From contig JALWME010000138.1 in assembly GCA_027083995.1 (NCBI GenBank), forward strand, positions 1-14,102: a stretch of 14,102 nt of DNA. The letters are read 5' to 3'. The notes under the pieces are model-generated. The model saw only the letters and a list, made by a program, of their open reading frames with translations, was not told the DNA's origin and ran no database searches. Origin of the DNA: Sulfurovum sp. (GTDB lineage Bacteria > Campylobacterota > Campylobacteria > Campylobacterales > Sulfurovaceae). Both the position numbers and the translations under genes were made by a program. This document shows, one piece after another, positions 6,900 to 14,102 of the stretch (position 1 is the first letter of the stretch; the number at the start of each line of letters is the position of its first letter).

Positions 6900-8033
6900 A
6901 TGATGGAAATAACACACTTTTTTGAAACATTATGGAGTCTCAGTCTTGCTATGGCACCTTTTATACTCTTTGGGCTTGTGTTTGCAGGACTCTTGCATGA
7001 ACTGGTACCAGACAGCATCGTGACCAAGCACTTAGGCTCAAGTGATGTTAAGTCTGTGTTTAAGTCTACCATATTTGGCATCCCTCTTCCTGTATGCTCT
7101 TGTGGGGTCATACCACTTGCAACTTCCATTAAAAAGTCTGGAGCTTCTAAAGGTGCTACGCTTTCTTTTCTTATCTCTACACCTATTACTGGGGTTGATT
7201 CCATCATGGCAACGTACGGTATTTTTGGGTGGATATTTACAGTCTATCGTGCCATTACCTCGATGATTATCGCTATGGTAGCAGGGATACTAACCAATAT
7301 ATTTGACAAAGATGATGTTGTAGAAGAAGAGAAAAAACCCTCTTTTTCTGCTGTCTCTGCACAACCTGCAACAAGTTTTACTATGAATACTCCTAAAAGT
7401 GATGATTCTTCTGAAACGGGTGAAGGCTCTTGCTGTTCAAGTTCTAGTGATGAAAAGAAAAAGTTTTCATTTTTAGCTGCAATGCGGTATGCCTTTGTAA
7501 CATTGCTGGGTGACATCGCTAAGCCACTATTTTGGGGGCTACTCTTAGGGGCTCTCATAACCGTTGCTATACCTGACAATCTTGCAGAGTTACTCTCAGA
7601 TAACACTTGGCTCTCTTACTTGTTAGTTATCGTCATCGCTGTACCTATGTATGTTTGTGCTACAGCATCACTACCTATAGCAGCAGGGCTTATGCTAAGT
7701 GGCGTGAGTGCTGGGGCTGCGTTTGTCTTCCTCTCAGCTGGGCCTGCTACAAACACTGTGACCATAGGCGTAGTGAAAAAGATGCTTGGCACAAAGTCAC
7801 TCATCATCTACCTTGGATGCATCATCATAGGAAGCATACTCTTTGGACTAGGACTAGACTACATCTTTGATTCCTCTGCCATAGACCCAACATCACTCAT
7901 ACATATGGAAGAAGAAGGTGGTATCATAGCTACGATAAGTTCAGTCATACTTTGGGGACTCATCTTATGGTTTATGGTTAAGCCTTACTTTGAGAAAAAA
8001 GAAGACTGTAGTGCTGGGTCTTGTTGTTCATAA
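6900..8033 (+). CDS. Cys-rich permease of the SO_0444 / ArsP (PF03773) family, putative Cu/Zn exporter
   Basis: Polytopic inner-membrane permease of 377 residues, two homologous halves of about four helices each. The first half carries PLPVCSCGVIPLATSI (Cys66, Cys68) and the second PMYVCATASLPIAAG (Cys253), the paired signature of the PF03773 permeases. A hydrophilic linker (about 136-190) contains GSCCS at 176-180, and the chain ends in DCSAGSCCS (Cys370, 375, 376), so the same GSCCS motif occurs twice. From memory this architecture fits the SO_0444-type copper/zinc efflux proteins; the alternative is an ArsP-like organoarsenical exporter. Start: ATGs at 6900 and 6903; AAAGG at 6892-6896 is 3 or 6 bases away, so 6903 is preferable. 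It sits 31 bases after the flavin reductase and 19 before the CDF exporter. Confidence 0.85.
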   Translation: MMEITHFFETLWSLSLAMAPFILFGLVFAGLLHELVPDSIVTKHLGSSDVKSVFKSTIFGIPLPVCSCGVIPLATSIKKSGASKGATLSFLISTPITGVDSIMATYGIFGWIFTVYRAITSMIIAMVAGILTNIFDKDDVVEEEKKPSFSAVSAQPATSFTMNTPKSDDSSETGEGSCCSSSSDEKKKFSFLAAMRYAFVTLLGDIAKPLFWGLLLGALITVAIPDNLAELLSDNTWLSYLLVIVIAVPMYVCATASLPIAAGLMLSGVSAGAAFVFLSAGPATNTVTIGVVKKMLGTKSLIIYLGCIIIGSILFGLGLDYIFDSSAIDPTSLIHMEEEGGIIATISSVILWGLILWFMVKPYFEKKEDCSAGSCCS

Positions 8034-8052
8034 ATTAATCTAAAGGTATAAC

Positions 8053-8958
8053 ATGGGACATGATCATGGAAGTGAAGTAACAAACTATAACCGTTCTTTT
8101 GCAATTGGGATAACACTCAATATTATTTTTGTTATTGTTGAAGCAACGTATGGAATATTGGCTGATTCTTTAGCTCTTATAGCTGACGCGGGACACAACT
8201 TAAGTGACGTTGTGAGTCTCATACTCGCATGGGGTGCTTTTTATCTGGCAAAAAAGAATCCAACGCTACAACGTACTTATGGCTTACGTAAAATCACTAT
8301 TTTAGCTTCATTGACATCAGCTATTTTACTTCTTATTGCTCTTGGGGCTATTGCTTGGGAGGCATATGAGCGTTTTTCAGACCCAAAAGCAGTAGATGGG
8401 ATGACTGTTATCATCGTAGCAGCCATTGGTGTGGTTATAAATACTGCTACAGCACTACTCTTTAAAGAAGGTCAAAAAGATGACTTAAACATAAAAGGTG
8501 CGTACCTTCACATGGCAGCAGATGCCGCTGTGTCCTTAGGTGTCGTGCTTTCAGGTATTGCCATTATGTATACAGGTTGGTTATGGTTAGACCCAACACT
8601 AAGTTTACTTATAGTCTTTGTGATACTCATAGGAACATGGGGACTCTTGCGTGACTCTGTGAATCTTGCAATGGATGCAGTGCCTAGAGATATTGATATG
8701 GAAGGTATAAAAGATTATCTTTTAAATCTTCCAGATATTAAAGAGATACATGCCTTACATGTATGGGCACTAAGTACCACACAAAATGCTTTAACAGTAC
8801 ACCTTGTAAGCATGAACAGAGAGATTGATAATGACTTCTTGGATGAAATACAAGACCATTTACATGATAACTATAAAATAGAACATCCCACCATACAGAT
8901 AGAGTATGCTACAGATAGTTATACCTGTGATTTAGACAAAGTGACTTTTAAGCACTAA
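8053..8958 (+). CDS. Cation diffusion facilitator, CzcD/ZitB-type zinc exporter
   Basis: Inner-membrane antiporter that moves Zn2+ (and often Co2+/Cd2+) from cytoplasm to periplasm in exchange for protons. The 301 residues give six membrane helices followed by a cytosolic ferredoxin-like domain from about residue 205. The transport site is complete: His48 and Asp52 in helix 2 (ADAGHNLSD) and His153 and Asp157 in helix 5 (HMAADAAVS); the HD-HD arrangement marks the Zn-type subgroup. An N-terminal HDH and the C-terminal HALHVWALS stretch (His232, His235) are also typical of CzcD/ZitB. AAAGG at 8042-8046 lies 6 bases from the ATG. It follows the permease closely and precedes the RND genes, so its product would hand metal to the periplasm for the tripartite pump. 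Confidence 0.93.
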   Translation: MGHDHGSEVTNYNRSFAIGITLNIIFVIVEATYGILADSLALIADAGHNLSDVVSLILAWGAFYLAKKNPTLQRTYGLRKITILASLTSAILLLIALGAIAWEAYERFSDPKAVDGMTVIIVAAIGVVINTATALLFKEGQKDDLNIKGAYLHMAADAAVSLGVVLSGIAIMYTGWLWLDPTLSLLIVFVILIGTWGLLRDSVNLAMDAVPRDIDMEGIKDYLLNLPDIKEIHALHVWALSTTQNALTVHLVSMNREIDNDFLDEIQDHLHDNYKIEHPTIQIEYATDSYTCDLDKVTFKH

Positions 8959-8959
8959 C

Positions 8960-8988
8960 TTTACTTATTTAATATATTTGGCTAGACT
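8960..8988 (+). promoter_or_regulatory. Weak promoter candidate upstream of the small His/Cys protein
   Basis: TTTACT (8960-8965) and TAGACT (8983-8988) are 17 bases apart, each with 4 of 6 consensus matches. They lie in the 55-base gap after the CDF gene and could give the RND pump genes their own start, but the match is only moderate. Confidence 0.25.
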
Positions 8989-9013
8989 AAGTTAAATTTA
9001 AAAAGGCACACGA

Positions 9014-9319
9014 TTGAAAAAGACGTTATTACATTTTTTACTACTGTTCTCACTCTTTTTCAACATCGCTCATGCTACAGTCATAGCTATAGAAGATGAC
9101 TGTCATCATGAGAGTGCACATGAATACGTGACTGAGCAGTCAGCCTCTACAGAATGTGGTGACTTGTGTGATATGCACCATCTTTTTCATTTTATGGCTA
9201 TAGTAGATACTAATGCTCCCCTCCCTTTACATGTAGCCATAGGCGAAAAACATACACAAACAGCAGTCTGTTACACACCTCCTTACAAACAAACAACCAT
9301 TAAACCCCCTATAGCATAA
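9014..9319 (+). CDS. Small secreted His/Cys-rich protein, putative periplasmic metal-binding protein
   Basis: A 101-residue protein with a clear signal peptide (MKKTLLHFLLLFSLFFNIAHA, cut likely after AHA at 21), leaving about 80 residues with 8 His and 4 Cys. The metal-ligand-like residues cluster as DDCHHESAH, ECGDLCDMHHLFH and a late Cys before a Pro-rich end (TIKPPIA). The start is TTG at 9014: AAAAAGG lies 7 bases upstream, a TAA at 8999-9001 blocks extension, and only this start gives the signal peptide. The layout (signal peptide, Cys/His middle, Pro-rich end, position just before a czcC-like gene) recalls CzcI and DUF2946-type proteins of metal-resistance loci, but I cannot confirm homology. 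Likely roles are metal buffering, sensing or donation to the pump. Cotranscription with the next gene, 68 bases away, is probable. Confidence 0.7.
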   Translation: MKKTLLHFLLLFSLFFNIAHATVIAIEDDCHHESAHEYVTEQSASTECGDLCDMHHLFHFMAIVDTNAPLPLHVAIGEKHTQTAVCYTPPYKQTTIKPPIA

Positions 9320-9338
9320 CCCGCATTACCCCACCCCA

Positions 9339-9352
9339 GTTCTTTTAAGAAC
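9339..9352. promoter_or_regulatory. Perfect 6-bp inverted repeat, possible operator
   Basis: GTTCTT and AAGAAC form a perfect palindromic pair around a TT centre in the gap before the outer membrane channel gene. No T-tract follows, so it is not a convincing terminator. Its size and position, 35 bases before the ATG, would suit a dimeric regulator or a small RNA hairpin. The function is a guess. Confidence 0.3.
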
Positions 9353-9387
9353 ACATATTTATACAACATACCATTACAGGAAAAAAA

Positions 9388-10578
9388 ATGATAAAATTCA
9401 TGATTATTTTTTTGGGTATTTCTCTTAGTGCGTTTGGCATGGGTTATACACAATTTAAAAAACATACAAAAAAGCAGGCAAAAACACTGCAAAGTCAAGC
9501 ACTCAATCTCAAACAAACAGAAATTGAAAACGCCATAACGCTTAGAACCCCCAACCCTACTTTAGGTGTAGAAATAGGACGCTTTAGACCAGAGTTCTCA
9601 GGAGAAAAGGCAGGGTATTCTCTCTTAACCTCTCAAAAAATACGTACAAACAGTTACTATCATGCTCTAGAAAGTGCAGCAGAAGCCAAGATACTACTCT
9701 CTAAAGCCTATGCCTACGAAGGTAAAGCGTCTTACATGAAAAAAGTAGAAGATACCTACACACACTATGTCTATGAGAGTAAACTACTAGATATACTTAA
9801 AGAAGAACATACCCTCTCAAAGAAAATGACACAGGTAGTAAAAGAGCGTTATATAAATGGCTCTGAGACCAAGGTGGCTTACCTGCAAGCTAAAACACAG
9901 ACCCTGAATCTCAAAACACAAATGCACACAACCAAGCAGCAGATGCACTCTTTGTACTATATGCTCCTTGCAATGGGTGGGTTTAGCAATAATGTCTCTT
10001 TGTCTAAAAAATTCATTTATACTGTCTCATCCAAGGCACTCTTGTCTACTATGAAAAACAGACAGAAAGCAAACAGCCAAGAGAAAATACTCCTAGCCAA
10101 AGAAAAGCTATATGCGTCACAGTTACGTATGAATGAAAGTCGTTTTACCTCCTATAATATCACTGCAGGGCTAGAGAAAGAACCAGACCAGTCTATACTT
10201 CGTGTGGGTATATCTATCCCACTTCCATTAAGACATAACAAGGAAGAAGAGAGAGCATTAAGCCGTCTTAAAATGCAACAGATTCATCTTGATAAAGCCG
10301 CTTTGAAACTAAATACACAGTCCCAAATAAAGATGCGTAAGGCTGCCATACGTGAACTCTCCCAGCAATATGGGGCTTTACGTGCATTAAAAAAAGAACA
10401 GCAGGTACTCAGTAACCTACTCACAGAGGGCTATACCATAGCCCAAGGCTCACTCTTTGAGCTCATGCTTGCAAAAAACAGACTCATACAGACTCGAAAG
10501 TCTTTACTTCAAACACAAAAAGAGATCAACCTTCAAACAATAGAATTACACTTACTGCAAGGAAATTATAATGACTAG
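9388..10578 (+). CDS. TolC/CzcC-like outer membrane efflux protein of the metal RND pump
   Basis: The outer-membrane channel of the tripartite pump, 396 residues, near the length of CzcC-type proteins and shorter than E. coli TolC. A signal peptide covers about residues 1-17; there is no lipobox Cys. The rest shows the duplicated OEP layout: long amphipathic helices rich in Lys/Gln/Ala (for example around the repeated LLSKAYAYEG, YLQAKTQTLNLKTQ, LTEGYTIAQGSLFELMLAKN segments) interrupted by two short beta-strand pieces, NPTLGVEIGRF (about 56-66) and ILRVGISIPLPLRHNKEE. The second is the IPLPLF-like OEP hallmark. CAGG at 9377-9380 is 7 bases before the ATG. The end overlaps the adaptor gene by 8 bases. 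Sequence divergence is high in this family, so metal specificity is taken from the neighbours. Confidence 0.88.
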   Translation: MIKFMIIFLGISLSAFGMGYTQFKKHTKKQAKTLQSQALNLKQTEIENAITLRTPNPTLGVEIGRFRPEFSGEKAGYSLLTSQKIRTNSYYHALESAAEAKILLSKAYAYEGKASYMKKVEDTYTHYVYESKLLDILKEEHTLSKKMTQVVKERYINGSETKVAYLQAKTQTLNLKTQMHTTKQQMHSLYYMLLAMGGFSNNVSLSKKFIYTVSSKALLSTMKNRQKANSQEKILLAKEKLYASQLRMNESRFTSYNITAGLEKEPDQSILRVGISIPLPLRHNKEEERALSRLKMQQIHLDKAALKLNTQSQIKMRKAAIRELSQQYGALRALKKEQQVLSNLLTEGYTIAQGSLFELMLAKNRLIQTRKSLLQTQKEINLQTIELHLLQGNYND

Positions 10579-11719
10579 ATACACACTTTTACTACTGCCA
10601 CTACTGATATTTGCAAACCAGATAAAAATAGAACACACTATGATGAAACCACTAGGTAAAATAGTGAAAACCAATGCACAAATAACCCAACTATCAGATC
10701 AAAAACAAGAGATAGTCTCCAGGCTTTCAGGTCATGTAGAAGCCTACTATGTCAAAGCTGGAGAAGATGTAAAAAGTGGAGACAAAGTAGTACTCATAGA
10801 GTCTATAGCACTCTCTAAACTTACAGCAGATTACCTGGCTCTTGTACAGCAGATAAAACCTGCCAAGGCACAGGTAAACACCACAAAAACACTTTATAAA
10901 AAAGGTTTGGCGTCTAAAAATCAACTAAGTGCACATCTCATAGCACTAGAGACTTTACGTTCTCAAAAAAATGCTTTGGCATCTCAACTGCAAACACTAG
11001 GATTAAGCCCAGATAAACTCACAAAAGCCACTGACAAGTTTACACTTTATGCACATGCAGATGGTGTGGTCGGCAAGATACTGGTCTCTTTGCATGCTAA
11101 CGTAGATGCACAGACACCTTTGATGACACTGGTACAGCAAAATGGCTACTATGCCACAGCATACCTTGGTATTAATGATGCAATGAAAGTTACGCAAGAG
11201 ACCAAAGGATGGATAGATATAGCAGGTAAAAACTATGAAGCTTCTTTTGTACAGTTACTCCCAAATATAGACAAAGAGACACAACGTGCCAAAGTATTAT
11301 TTAGTATCAAAAATGCTCCTAGAAACTTACTTTTAGGTGCATTTACAGAGATAGATATTTCATTGGCTCCCTCACGTGATGTTGTGATGGTAAATAAATC
11401 TGCACTTACACTTTATAAAGGTGAGTGGGTGGTTTTTACGAAAAAAGAGCATAAAGAAGAACACCATGAAGAAAAATCTGACCACGACCATGATAAAGAA
11501 GAAGCTTCACATGATGACCATGAGGCACATGAAAAGCATGACCACGATGAACATGAAGAAGAAGTACCTTATGAAGCAAATGTAGTTAAAATTATCGCTT
11601 ACATTGGTGATGAAGTGGCCATTGAAGGTCTAAAAGAAGGTGAAGAATATGTGAGTGATGGGGTTTACTTTGTAAAGTCTATGCTACTTAAATCTTCTCT
11701 TGGCGAACATGGTCACTAG
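10571..11719 (+). CDS. Periplasmic adaptor (CzcB/CusB-like MFP) with His-rich insert
   Basis: Links the inner-membrane pump to the outer-membrane channel. The 382 residues start with a signal peptide (cleavage near IFA at about 15). The two half-motifs of the lipoyl/barrel-sandwich domain are visible: LSGHVEAYYVKAGEDVKSGDKV (52-73) and HADGVVGKILVSLHANVDAQTPL (162-184), enclosing a short alpha hairpin around 85-150. A beta-barrel part follows to about 270. Residues 294-328 are an Asp/Glu/Lys/His insert with 11 His, placed inside the membrane-proximal domain, which resumes at YEANVVKIIAYIGDEV (334-349). In CzcB/CusB relatives the metal-binding His or Met cluster is usually near the N-terminus, so this position is unusual. 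The gene overlaps the channel gene by 8 bases, and the pump gene starts 8 bases after its stop. Confidence 0.9.
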   Translation: MTRYTLLLLPLLIFANQIKIEHTMMKPLGKIVKTNAQITQLSDQKQEIVSRLSGHVEAYYVKAGEDVKSGDKVVLIESIALSKLTADYLALVQQIKPAKAQVNTTKTLYKKGLASKNQLSAHLIALETLRSQKNALASQLQTLGLSPDKLTKATDKFTLYAHADGVVGKILVSLHANVDAQTPLMTLVQQNGYYATAYLGINDAMKVTQETKGWIDIAGKNYEASFVQLLPNIDKETQRAKVLFSIKNAPRNLLLGAFTEIDISLAPSRDVVMVNKSALTLYKGEWVVFTKKEHKEEHHEEKSDHDHDKEEASHDDHEAHEKHDHDEHEEEVPYEANVVKIIAYIGDEVAIEGLKEGEEYVSDGVYFVKSMLLKSSLGEHGH

Positions 11720-11727
11720 GAGCGAAT

Positions 11728-14102
11728 ATGCAAAACTTTTTTAAAGTACTTATACAGTACAAGTTTCTTATGCTCGCACTTTTTATTGCTATATCAGGCT
11801 TTGGTTATAAGGCCTACCAAGATATACCTGTGGATGCCTTTCCTGATATCACCCCTAAGCAGGTGGTTATCTATACTGAGTCAGTGGGTAACGCTGCTGA
11901 AGATATAGAAAAGCTCATTACCTACCCTATAGAGGCTGCTATGTCTGGACTGCCTGGGGTAAAACTGATACTCTCAAACTCTATGTTTGGACTCTCTTAT
12001 GTCTCTATATTTTTTGAAGATGACTATGATACCTACCTTTTACGTCAACTTGTGACTGAACGTCTTAACACGGTAGACATTCCTAAAGGATGGGGTACAC
12101 CTGTCATGGGTCCCAACACGACAGGACTTGGTCAAGTACTTTGGTATGCACTTAAAGACACCACAGGTACATACAGTCTAACAGAATTACGTCAGATACA
12201 TGAGTATGCAGTCACCCCTTTGTTTAAGTCCGTAGATGGTGTAGAAGAGGTTATCTCATGGGGTGGGTTTGAAAAACAGTATGAAGTGCTTATAGACCCA
12301 AAACGATTGCAAGCAGTAGATGTCACCTACAATGAAGTCATAGCTGCACTAGAAAAATCAAACCAATCTGTAGGCGGTCAATACCTGGAGTTTAACAAAG
12401 AACAATACCTCATAAGAGGAGCAGGACTGTATGAAACGCTTGATGACATACGTAACACGATTATACGTACAAAAGATGCTAAAGCTGTTACTATTTCTGA
12501 TGTTGCCACTGTTCAAGCAGGAGAGGCACCTCGTTTTGGTGCAGTCTCAGTAGATGGGAAAGAACGTGTCTTTGGTATGGTGCTTCAACGCTCAGGCACC
12601 AATGCTGCAAAAGTGGTTGAACTCATCAAAGAAAAAATGCCCTTGGTCAATGCTTCCTTACCTAAAGGAGTAAGTGTAGATATCATTTACGATAGAACAG
12701 AGATTACCCATAAAGCAGTAAGTACTATGACCTCTGCCCTACTTACAGGTTCTATACTTGTAGCTATTATCTTGTTTTTATTTTTGTTTGAATTACGTTC
12801 TGCGTTTATCGTTATCCTCTCTTTACCTGTCTCTTTGCTCATAGCATTTTTACTTATGCAGGAGTATGGTATTTCGGCAAACCTTATGAGTCTCTCTGGT
12901 CTAGCCATTGCCATAGGGATGATAGTCGATGGAACCATTGTTGTGGTAGAAAATGCTTTTAGACTTCTGCATGACAACCCAAATGCTTCTCGTGCTGAAG
13001 TTATCGCACAGGCTACTGCAGAAGTAGCTAAGCCTGTACTCTTTGCCCTGCTCATCATCGCTACGGTATTTATACCACTGCTTAGTCTTGAGGGACTTGC
13101 AGGGAAACTCTATACGCCTATGGCACTTGACATTGTATTTGTTATGCTTGGCTCCCTTGCGGTTGCACTTTTACTGGTACCTGTGCTTTCATACATGATG
13201 CTAAAACAAGGTAATCATGCCAACTCCCCACTAATGAACTTTATAAAATCATTTTATACCCCACTATTGGTTTTATCACTCAAACATGCGAAAAAACTTG
13301 TAGCACTTACCCTCCTCATCTTTTTTGTATTGGCAGCTTTACTTTCACAGCAAGGACGTGAGTTTATGCCAAAGCTCAATGAAGAGACTATTATGTACCG
13401 TGTCATCGCTATTCCTGGAACGGCTCTGACACAAAATGTCCAAAATGCACAGGCCATTGAAAACTTTATACTTGAGACATACCCCAATGAAGTCAATAGC
13501 GTACTAAGTATGATAGGACGTAGTGAAAAAGGAGAAACAGCCCAAGCAAACTATATGGAAGTACTCCTTACGCTTAACCCTGAGTTTAAAGAGATACCAA
13601 GACTTGACAAAGAGATGACAGCTAAACTAAAAGAAAAATTTAACTATTTGCAGTTCATCTCCACTCAGCCTATTGCTATGCGTATAGAGGAGTTGCTAGA
13701 AGGTGTGAGTGCAGAACTTGCTGTAAAGATTTATGGAGAAGACCAAAAAGTCATGTCAGGCATTGCCACAGAGATTTCTGAAGTATTAAGAAGCATCAAG
13801 GGGCTTGACCATGCAGAAGTAGAAACACAACTAGGACAAGCCCAAATCAACATAAAACCTGACTACTTAGCACTCTCACGACATGGTCTTAGTGTTGAAA
13901 ATGTGATGCAAGTTATACGTTATGGGATAGGTGAAGAGCCTGTAACCCAAAAGATAGAAGGCATTAAACGTTTTTCTATTGTTGCCAAGCTAAAAGATGC
14001 AAAACAAGATATAGATAGCTTGAAAAAGCTCATACTCCGTTCTGATTCTGGAAGTGTTGTAACCCTTGAAGAAGTCTGTGACATTACAACAGTGCAAGGT
14101 CC
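11728..14102 (+). CDS. Heavy-metal RND efflux pump (CzcA/CusA family), 3' end outside the window
   Basis: Proton-driven inner-membrane pump; the first 791 residues of about 1030 are present, and the frame is open to the edge. AGGAG at 11718-11722 is 5 bases before the ATG. The start MQNFFKVLIQYKFLMLALFI and then YQDIPVDAFPDITPKQV is the HME-RND opening. Helix 4 reads AIGMIVDGTIVVVEN: Asp401 and Glu408 correspond to CzcA Asp408 and Glu415, while CzcA Asp402 is replaced by Ala395. The porter region has EFMPKLNEETIMYRV and MRIEELLEGVSAELAVKIYG, which match the CzcA-like sequence; by recalled alignment, the CusA methionine triad is absent (Arg at the Met573 site, Glu at the Met672 site). That points to divalent metals rather than Cu+/Ag+. 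It closes a C-B-A operon order. Confidence 0.94.
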   Translation, partial: MQNFFKVLIQYKFLMLALFIAISGFGYKAYQDIPVDAFPDITPKQVVIYTESVGNAAEDIEKLITYPIEAAMSGLPGVKLILSNSMFGLSYVSIFFEDDYDTYLLRQLVTERLNTVDIPKGWGTPVMGPNTTGLGQVLWYALKDTTGTYSLTELRQIHEYAVTPLFKSVDGVEEVISWGGFEKQYEVLIDPKRLQAVDVTYNEVIAALEKSNQSVGGQYLEFNKEQYLIRGAGLYETLDDIRNTIIRTKDAKAVTISDVATVQAGEAPRFGAVSVDGKERVFGMVLQRSGTNAAKVVELIKEKMPLVNASLPKGVSVDIIYDRTEITHKAVSTMTSALLTGSILVAIILFLFLFELRSAFIVILSLPVSLLIAFLLMQEYGISANLMSLSGLAIAIGMIVDGTIVVVENAFRLLHDNPNASRAEVIAQATAEVAKPVLFALLIIATVFIPLLSLEGLAGKLYTPMALDIVFVMLGSLAVALLLVPVLSYMMLKQGNHANSPLMNFIKSFYTPLLVLSLKHAKKLVALTLLIFFVLAALLSQQGREFMPKLNEETIMYRVIAIPGTALTQNVQNAQAIENFILETYPNEVNSVLSMIGRSEKGETAQANYMEVLLTLNPEFKEIPRLDKEMTAKLKEKFNYLQFISTQPIAMRIEELLEGVSAELAVKIYGEDQKVMSGIATEISEVLRSIKGLDHAEVETQLGQAQINIKPDYLALSRHGLSVENVMQVIRYGIGEEPVTQKIEGIKRFSIVAKLKDAKQDIDSLKKLILRSDSGSVVTLEEVCDITTVQG

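Noticed and set aside
7244..7606. 120-codon - strand frame opposite the permease
   Set aside because: Ser/Glu-rich antisense of the permease linker; no start signal and no family features.
7607..7870. 87-codon + strand frame inside the permease gene
   Set aside because: Alternative frame with many Cys/Trp/His codons that arise from the membrane-helix codons of the true frame; no ribosome binding site.
12687..13058. 123-codon - strand frame opposite the RND pump gene
   Set aside because: It covers the conserved helix 4 motif of the pump on the other strand, and its composition is what antisense of a membrane protein gives.
11728..14102. CusA-type Cu+/Ag+ pump
   Set aside because: By recalled alignment the methionine triad positions are not Met, and the GVSAELAVKIYG region follows CzcA-like pumps; only the AIG part of helix 4 recalls the CusA group.
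1..14102. CRISPR arrays, insertion sequences, tRNA or rRNA genes
   Set aside because: No regularly spaced repeats, transposase motifs, terminal inverted repeats or cloverleaf-like sequences were seen on either strand.

Overview
The window looks like a piece of chromosome from a Campylobacterota bacterium, most likely a free-living Sulfurovum/Sulfurimonas-type organism. That placement rests on the AT-rich but not extreme composition, AAGG-type ribosome binding sites, very tight gene packing, and the order ctpA-purC-purS-purQ-plsC, which I associate with that group. It is inferred from memory, not from a search. No mobile element, CRISPR array, tRNA or rRNA was seen. No gene-free stretch exceeds 120 bases; the longest is 5341-5458.

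Left part (1-4129, + strand) is a housekeeping polycistron with almost no spacers: the 3' end of a CtpA-type carboxy-terminal protease, purC, purS and purQ (de novo purine synthesis), a secreted/membrane-anchored BatD-like protein with a C-terminal SH3-like domain, a plsC acyltransferase and a crcB fluoride channel. Neighbouring genes abut or overlap by up to 35 bases, so translational coupling is likely. A small TTG-started protein with a possible DNA-binding helix pair follows at 4215 after a gap that holds an imperfect hairpin.

Middle (4486-6868): a tandem-domain universal stress protein on the - strand is divergent from a + strand flavin disulfide reductase of the Lpd/mercuric-reductase superfamily. 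The 118-base gap between them holds two back-to-back sigma70-like promoter candidates.

Right part (6900 to the window end) is a metal-efflux island, all + strand: a Cys-rich permease of the SO_0444/ArsP (PF03773) type, a zinc-type CDF exporter, a small secreted His/Cys-rich protein, then a CzcC-B-A type tripartite RND pump (outer membrane channel, periplasmic adaptor with a His-rich insert, inner membrane pump cut by the window edge). Together they would move divalent metal (Zn, Co, Cd or Ni class) from cytoplasm to periplasm (CDF, permease) and from periplasm to outside (RND pump), with the small His/Cys protein as a possible periplasmic metal buffer or sensor. No dedicated metal-responsive regulator gene is present.

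I see no wholly new system. The points most worth checking are the unassigned flavin reductase next to the metal island, the unusual HME-RND signature (first Asp of the CzcA motif replaced), the duplicated GSCCS motif in the permease, the His-rich adaptor insert, and the small secreted protein.
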